Assembly (NCBI RefSeq): GCF_042242105.1
Contig: NC_092013.1
Span: 5,306,730 to 5,370,729 of the forward strand
Length of the DNA stretch: 64,000 nt
Direction of reading: 5' to 3'
Source: Pempheris klunzingeri
Taxonomy: Eukaryota > Chordata > Actinopteri > Acropomatiformes > Pempheridae
Shown: piece after piece, positions 58,391 to 64,000 of the stretch
Layout of the letters: each line of letters begins with the position of its first letter
Position numbering within the stretch: position 1 is the stretch's first letter
The notes under the pieces: generated by a model
The model's input: the letters and a program-made list of their open reading frames with translations, nothing else
What the model was told of the DNA's origin: nothing
Database searches by the model: none
Program-made: the position numbers and the translations under genes

Positions 58391-59434
58391 GGGACGGAGA
58401 CGTCACTGCGTCAGGACGCACGTACGCGCTTACGCACGCACGATTTAAAGCAGCTCCTCCACCATCACAGTATTTTTTTTAATCCTCCATGAAATACATA
58501 AAATTTATGACGAGCACTGAACTACAAACAAGCTAAAGGATGTGTAATATAAGTTGAACTTTAAATATTATATTTAAATAGCTGTAGGTTTCAGGAGTGA
58601 TGTACAAATGTTTTTCTGTGACTTTTTGACACCAATTTGGGATTGTAATCCTACTGAACCTTCTCCATGTTTTGTTACACTGTGATGGATAACATAATAT
58701 CATTTGTAATTTTAGCTGTTTAGTAAAAATACAACCATCACTATAACATTTCAGTTGACTGCATGATTGTAATGTAAATCCCCATGCAATGTAAATAATG
58801 GTAGTGTAATGTACTTATTTATGCTTTCACGGCTTCACATTTTACTCTCTCTGTTCTTTCAACTTGGTGAAGACGTTCCTTATTGTTTATTTATCATGTA
58901 GGCTAATGTGCATTTATTCTGTAAATCAAAGGAAATGCGGGAGCTGCTCACAACTGAAAAAAATAAAATAAAACTAGCACAATGTGATCGTGTTAAAACA
59001 CCCCAAAACAAATCAAGCAATTAACTAATAATAGTTTTCTCAAAATTTCTAGACAGAAGTGAAGCTGTCACTTTTTACATACCTTGTCCTGTTTGTCCTA
59101 AATAGATAGAAACTCAATTTAATATTCTTAACAAAAGGTTTCACTTTGATCCCCAACAGTGTATGTTTTGTGTCAGTACAGATCTTATACCCCTGTTTTT
59201 GAATGGAAGGATAAATTACAGATAAGAGACATACATTATCTATAGGACTAAGTAATTATTTCACAATAATAACACTGAGTAAATGTCACATTAATGTTTT
59301 CTTGAGTAAAATCTTTGAAAAAAACTGGCTTGCAGCCTCGGCAGCCAATCACCGTCGTCCTTTCCGGGAGGCGGGGCCATCTGCTTTGTTCACTTCCTGT
59401 TGTTCAATAAAGTTTACCCAGCTTAGTTCAGAGA
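58350..59434. promoter_or_regulatory. Head-to-head atxn7/thoc7 intergenic region
   Basis: About 1 kb separates the two divergent starts. The atxn7 side is CpG-rich, with a CRE-like gacgtcac near 58400 and gcgtcaggacgcacg repeats. The thoc7 side has CCAAT (gccaatc, 59344-59350), a GC box (gaggcggggcc, about 59368-59377) and an ETS-type cacttcctg close to the start. The middle is AT-rich without exons, so this may be two promoters rather than one shared core. Confidence 0.55.
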
Positions 59435-61393
59435 TGGGAGCTGTTACAGATGGTAAGTAGCATTTTAATCCATTCATTTCGGCTCTCTGGTGAAAACCAC
59501 GCGTGGAAATGTGTGCCGAAGCTCTTAAAGTATCCTCACATTGCCAGCCACGTGGTTAAAACGAGCCAATTTGACACGTATAGGCAGTTTGATCTCAAAA
59601 CAGCTAATATACAGCAGCCATGCTAGCTAGCGAACAGCTAGCTCGGCCGCTCCTCGGATGTACCTGCTGTATCCGAGACGCTGAATGATTCTTGCTCTTT
59701 CCTCCAAATCTAGATGAAGTTATTCGGAAACGCCTTCTTATCGACGGGGACGGAGCTGGTGATGACCGCCGCATCAACGTGCTGCTGAAGAGTTTCACCA
59801 AGTGGTGCAACTCGCCCGCGACCCCGGAGGAAGGGTGAGGGAGCTCTTCGTTGCAGATCCCCCACAGAGCCCTGGACTTTGTCACCGAGCATTTCTATGA
59901 AAGTGTTATGGAGAACTTGCTTTGGGTCGTAAATCGTCTTGTAATGCTTCTCAGGTTCACTCAGTATCAGAGGATGCTGAGCACGCTGGCCCAGTGTGAA
60001 TTCTCCATGGGGAAGACGTTGATGGTTTATGACATGAATCTTCGGGAAATGGAGAATTATGAGAAAATCTACTCAAACATAGGTAGGAGATGTGGACTTT
60101 CTGACACTGGCCGTGCATGTTCATAATCAAGTATGCACACTAGTTGTTTTTGTGTTCTTTTATTTGCCAGTAATACTCCTCGTTCTTGCAGTTCATGCTG
60201 TCATACTAGAACAGGGCCACAAAGTATGTTGTTGTGCTACAAAGAATCACCACTATTGTTCACATTGCAGAGCAAAACATCACCTCTGCGCATGAGAAGA
60301 TAACAGAGTGCAAAAAAGAAATTCAGAGAGCGAAGAGGATACGGAAAAATCGCCAGGGTAAGAATATTTCCTCCAGATTGGTGAGATGTATTACTTTTTA
60401 TGCTGTTTTTATAGACTGAGGAAGACTAAAGTTGTTCTAGGTGTAGTACCAATATTTTTATTTGTAAAACCAACAGATTAAACAGTTTAAATGGTGCTGT
60501 CAATATGCAGATATTTAATTTGTACCCTTTTTTATTCTTCTGACTTCTCCAATGTGATTATTTGCGCTTTCTTTTTCCTTTTCATTATAAGTTTCAATTG
60601 ATTAACTTTGGATTTTGAACTGTTATTTAGGACCCAAACCTGGGATTTGAGGACTTGCGAATGGCATTTTTCACTACTGTCTAATGTTTTATTAACTACA
60701 CATTTAATTTAATCAAAGAACCTTTCATCAGAAGAATCAGTACTGAAAATAATCTTGAATCTAAACATTTCGGTTCGAATGACTGCTTGTCTCACACGTT
60801 CACATTTTGTCTTTCCCTCCAGAGTACGATGCTTTAGCTAAGGTTATCCAGCAACACCCAGACCGACATGAAACACTAAAGTAAGTCGGTCTCTCATTCG
60901 TTTCTTCCCAATATGAAGTTTTGTGGTTTATGTGCTTCATTGCGGTTTAATCACTTACAGGCAGTTGGAGGGGCTTGACAAAGAACTCCAGCAACTGTCT
61001 CACATCAAGGAGAATGTAGATGCAAAGGTAAAGCTAATTACATCAGTTATCTCTTCTAACCTAACCTGTAATGTCCTCAGTCACTGGTAATATCTTATTT
61101 GTTAAATCTGTCCCTCGCAGTTGGAGTTAAGGAAGAAGCAGTTCCACGTGCTCCTCAGTACCATACAGGAACTACAGCAGACACTGGAGAGTGAGTAACG
61201 AAGGACATTTTTGAGCGCTTTTGTTTGCACTCTTTGATGACCCTCCGTCATGGTCTTTATTCCGTTACATACGTAAACATAAGAAAAAGCAGAGGTACCT
61301 ACGCAGTGCTAATTCCTTTCATCCCCCCTAGATGACGAGAAATCAGACAATGACGACAACAGTCAGGAGAGCCCGGTGGAGAATGGCGAATGA
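59435..61393 (+). CDS. thoc7: THO complex subunit 7
   Basis: Eight exons (59435-59453, 59714-59834, 59955-60082, 60271-60357, 60823-60880, 60961-61027, 61121-61190, 61332-61393) sum to 612 bp, or 203 residues. Human THOC7 has about 204. The product is a coiled-coil subunit of the THO/TREX complex in the nucleus, which couples transcription to mRNA export. The N-terminus MGAVTDDEVIRKRLLIDGDG and the core NLREMENYEKIY and RIRKNRQEYDALAK match the vertebrate protein as I recall it. The C-terminus is acidic and diverged (SDNDDNSQESPVENGE). The very short first exon (six codons plus one base) ends at a perfect gtaagt donor. It is head to head with atxn7 and tail to tail with mx. Confidence 0.98.
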
Positions 61394-61472
61394 TCCCAAC
61401 TGACTTAAATGAAGTGAACGGCTTTTAGATGATTTTGTTTTTGTGTGAGAATTCTTTTTATATGTAATTTTG

Positions 61473-61478
61473 AATAAA
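61473..61478 (+). terminator. thoc7: thoc7 poly(A) signal
   Basis: AATAAA lies 80 bp after the thoc7 stop and is followed by a T/G-rich stretch. Confidence 0.75.
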
Positions 61479-61479
61479 A

Positions 61480-62048
61480 TCGACTTGTCCACATATGAGT
61501 TGTCCAATTTCTGTTCAGAAATGGAGGATTTTTAGATTTCTCTCTGTCCATATAACTCATAAATTCTGTTCCAAGGTTTCCAGACTGACGAGGATTTAAT
61601 GATGGGCGCACAACATTATATATCCATCATTGATGTGATTACTGGGTTGGAAGTCAGGACTAAATCAACTTTGTCTTTACTTCACTGAGATGCTGCCTCT
61701 TCATCGGTGGAGGCAGCCATATTGTTAATGGCACGATAGAATATCTTGCGTAGTTTTTTAAAATTATTAAAGCTTATGTGTGTTTTGCTTTCAAGCAAGT
61801 ACTTTTTAAAAAAAAAAAAAATTCTTCTGTGAAACCACAGGGGGGCGCTACAGTACTTTTTATATACATAGTTGATGTACTAATGAGTTGGATAATTTTC
61901 TTAAAGTCACTGATTATTAATGTTCACATCCATAATCTTTTTTAGGGGCAAAATGACAACATTTAGTTTCAGAAGAAGAGATCCACTATCCTCACCTGCA
62001 AAAGCAAGTTGGAAAAGCCAAATGAGACAATTCAAACCAGACATTGTC
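61480..62048. other. Short convergent spacer between thoc7 and mx
   Basis: No exon was found. It contains an A run at about 61809-61821 followed by 'caggggggcgctac', a motif frequent near fish repeats, but no element boundaries could be set. Confidence 0.4.
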
Positions 62049-62054
62049 TTTATT
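62049..62054 (-). terminator. mx: Probable mx poly(A) signal
   Basis: Plus-strand TTTATT, read AATAAA on the minus strand, lies about 345 bp beyond the mx stop. Confidence 0.45.
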
Positions 62055-62398
62055 GCCGCACATATATATGTAAACATGAATTGGAGTCATTTGAATTCGG
62101 TATTTATATATTAAGGAACAATTTCCTTTTTGTCTAAAGTGGTCGAAAGTATTGTTACAGCATTCATAGTCTTTTGAGGGAATGATGTCTTAAACTATGA
62201 TGAATTTTACTGTGTAACATTTTGCAGTAAGTAACTTTTTAACTTTAACTTGCTGCTGCATCTTAAGCGAATGTGTCACTTCTACACAGAAAGCAGTAAG
62301 AAAAATAAAAAAAGGTATAACAATCCTACAACTACTCTTATTATGCATTTGACGAATGGATGGTACAGTAGATTCGTGCTGCGAGGCCTTCGTCTCCT

Positions 62399-64000
62399 CT
62401 AAAACTCCACCAGGTATGTGCGGGCCTTCATGAGGCGTTTGAGGCGACTCTGCAAAGCAGCCCTCTTGCTGCCAATGTCAAGATCCTCCCTCAGCAAGAA
62501 CTCTGAATTCTCTTTGTCCTGCATCACCTGCAGCATCTCCCTCTGCAGTTGGGCGGCAAACTCCTGCAACATCTGGTAGCGGATCACCAGCGGGATCTGG
62601 TCAGTCAGACGCTGGCTGGCAATCTGAAGGAGGAAAGAAAACGTCAAGTTTGAGAGACGAGAGTCGCTGTTCATTGCCTCTGTTCACAAATCATCCGTTT
62701 AAATTAAAACTTACTTTGTAATATGATTTAAGGTGGAGCGTCAGCTCCTGAAGTGTTGCATGATTATCCATTCTGTACACAAAACCAAGTATTTGGGGAT
62801 GTTGTATACGCCTGTCTTCCTCCTCCTCCTCCCTCTTTCTCTCACTCAAACTGTTGCTGTAGGTCCTGTCCTGAGCGTAAACAAGCAGCTCCATCTTGAA
62901 CTGAGTTCTCAGCGTGGATTCAGCAGTGATCTCTTTTTGTTGCTTAATGGATTCGATCTTTCCCTGGAAAATAAGATTCTGGTCAGTGTGGACACTGCAG
63001 AAAAATTATACATATTAAATGTTAAGAGCCAAAAAATACTGATAACGATTATCAAATCATCAGTATGTCACTATCAAACTCTTAGAAGATGGCTACCTTG
63101 GCAGTTTTCATGAGGTTCGGAAATCCAATGAAGCTACACTGAGCCAACTGGATGAACACCTTCCTAACAGCATCTGGAGGAAACGGAAATACAACAAGAT
63201 ACAGAGGCTTTGTTTCCACTTCACTGGTGTTTGTATGATAATACAGGAAAGTGTGATCAGTACAGACACCTTAAACCTGCCATATATCCAATCATATACC
63301 TCCTATGTCCTTGAGTCTCTTCACAGCTGGTTCTTCCAGCAGTTTGATCTGCTCCTTGACCATCACCTCAAAGGTCTTGTAGTTGATGAAGCCAGGCAGT
63401 TCCCTCCCACGGTACATCTCTTCATACTTCTCCACCTCTCTCTCAATCCTCTCGTTAACTGCAACACACAAATATATTTCAGAGTCCTGCTGTTTGACAG
63501 CTGTAGACCAGATCCAAATGATCCACTCACAGTTTTGTCCTGAGTGGTCCAGGTGGGCATTCCACTTCCCAAACTCTTTTCTGAGGGTAGAAAAGATGTT
63601 GAGCTTCTCTCCACACTTGAGTTCCTCTCCTGTAGTCAGACTGATGGCATCCTGAATGAATGCTGTCACTTTCTGCAGCACACACATCACAGCACAAACA
63701 AATATTTAAGATTCATACACGTCTTTATAGGCGGGTAAATATTGTGTCCTGTGGGGGAGCTCACGTCAATGAGGAATAGGAGTCTCTCAGCTGCCTCAGA
63801 TGGGGGTCCATCGCCATATCTGTCCAGCTCCGCATGAGTCTGTGCTAGTTTCTCCTCTATCTGTTCTTCCAGTCGAGGCAGAGACCTCTGCAGATCACAC
63901 AAGAGTCAAAACTTTAACATCAGAGGCAAATATTCATATTTTATACAGTAAATCATTGAGATGAATTAATAAAAAACATTTACCTCGATGTGATGCACCA
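62399..64000 (-). CDS. mx: Interferon-induced GTP-binding protein Mx, 3' part
   Basis: Seven exons on the minus strand are visible: 63984 to beyond the window edge, 63765-63887, 63531-63672, 63300-63458, 63097-63173, 62715-62963, 62399-62623. They join in phase to the last 329 residues and stop. Mx proteins are dynamin-like GTPases that assemble on viral nucleocapsids, and they are switched on by type I interferon. The part seen is the stalk and C-terminal effector region: LVHHIERSLPRLEEQIEEKL, LTTGEELKCGEKLN, the conserved YRGRELPGFINYKTFE, the charged loop SERKREEEEEDRR, and the final helical segment ending RTYLVEF. The GTPase domain and promoter lie outside the window. The frame is intact. 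Fish often have several mx copies and this one is not assigned to a subgroup. Confidence 0.95.

Overview
This window is nuclear DNA from a ray-finned fish, most likely a percomorph teleost. The genes are spliced with GT-AG introns. The orthologues are vertebrate (psmd6, atxn7, thoc7, mx), and several interspersed repeats look like families common in teleost genomes. All exon structures were rebuilt by hand from splice sites, reading phase and remembered vertebrate protein sequences. No alignment or database search was run.

Layout from left to right. Positions 1-7.3 kb are apparently gene-free, with one decayed interspersed repeat and short microsatellites. At 7.5-12.2 kb (+) lies a type II membrane C-type lectin. 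Its stalk is exactly 20 copies of a 105-bp (35-residue) unit with two N-glycosylation sequons each. At 15.8-23.0 kb (-) is a 12-exon class II GLUT-type sugar transporter (SLC2A11/SLC2A15-like, 492 aa). One intron carries a hAT transposon with a perfect 8-bp target duplication. At 24.4-29.7 kb (+) is psmd6 (8 exons, 389 aa), with a Tc1/mariner-like non-autonomous element in intron 2. At 29.8-58.4 kb (-) is atxn7 (11 coding exons, 930 aa, plus a non-coding 5' exon), which holds a 493-bp hAT-like MITE. At 59.4-61.5 kb (+) is thoc7 (8 exons, 203 aa). From 62.0 kb to the right edge (-) is the 3' part of an interferon-induced mx gene.

The order thoc7-atxn7-psmd6 matches my recollection of human 3p14, so this is an old vertebrate block. 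thoc7 and atxn7 start head to head about 1 kb apart, and atxn7 and psmd6 end tail to tail within about 100 bp. The products work in separate processes: mRNA export (THOC7), SAGA chromatin modification (ATXN7) and proteasome assembly (PSMD6). The lectin and mx are immune-type genes on the flanks and share no visible operon-like logic with the block.

The strongest unusual feature is the lectin. Its stalk array has no length variation, a 525-bp higher-order period, 40 sequons and a C-type lectin domain without introns. A perfect inverted pair of X-box (RFX-type) motifs lies about 0.14-0.2 kb before its candidate first exon.
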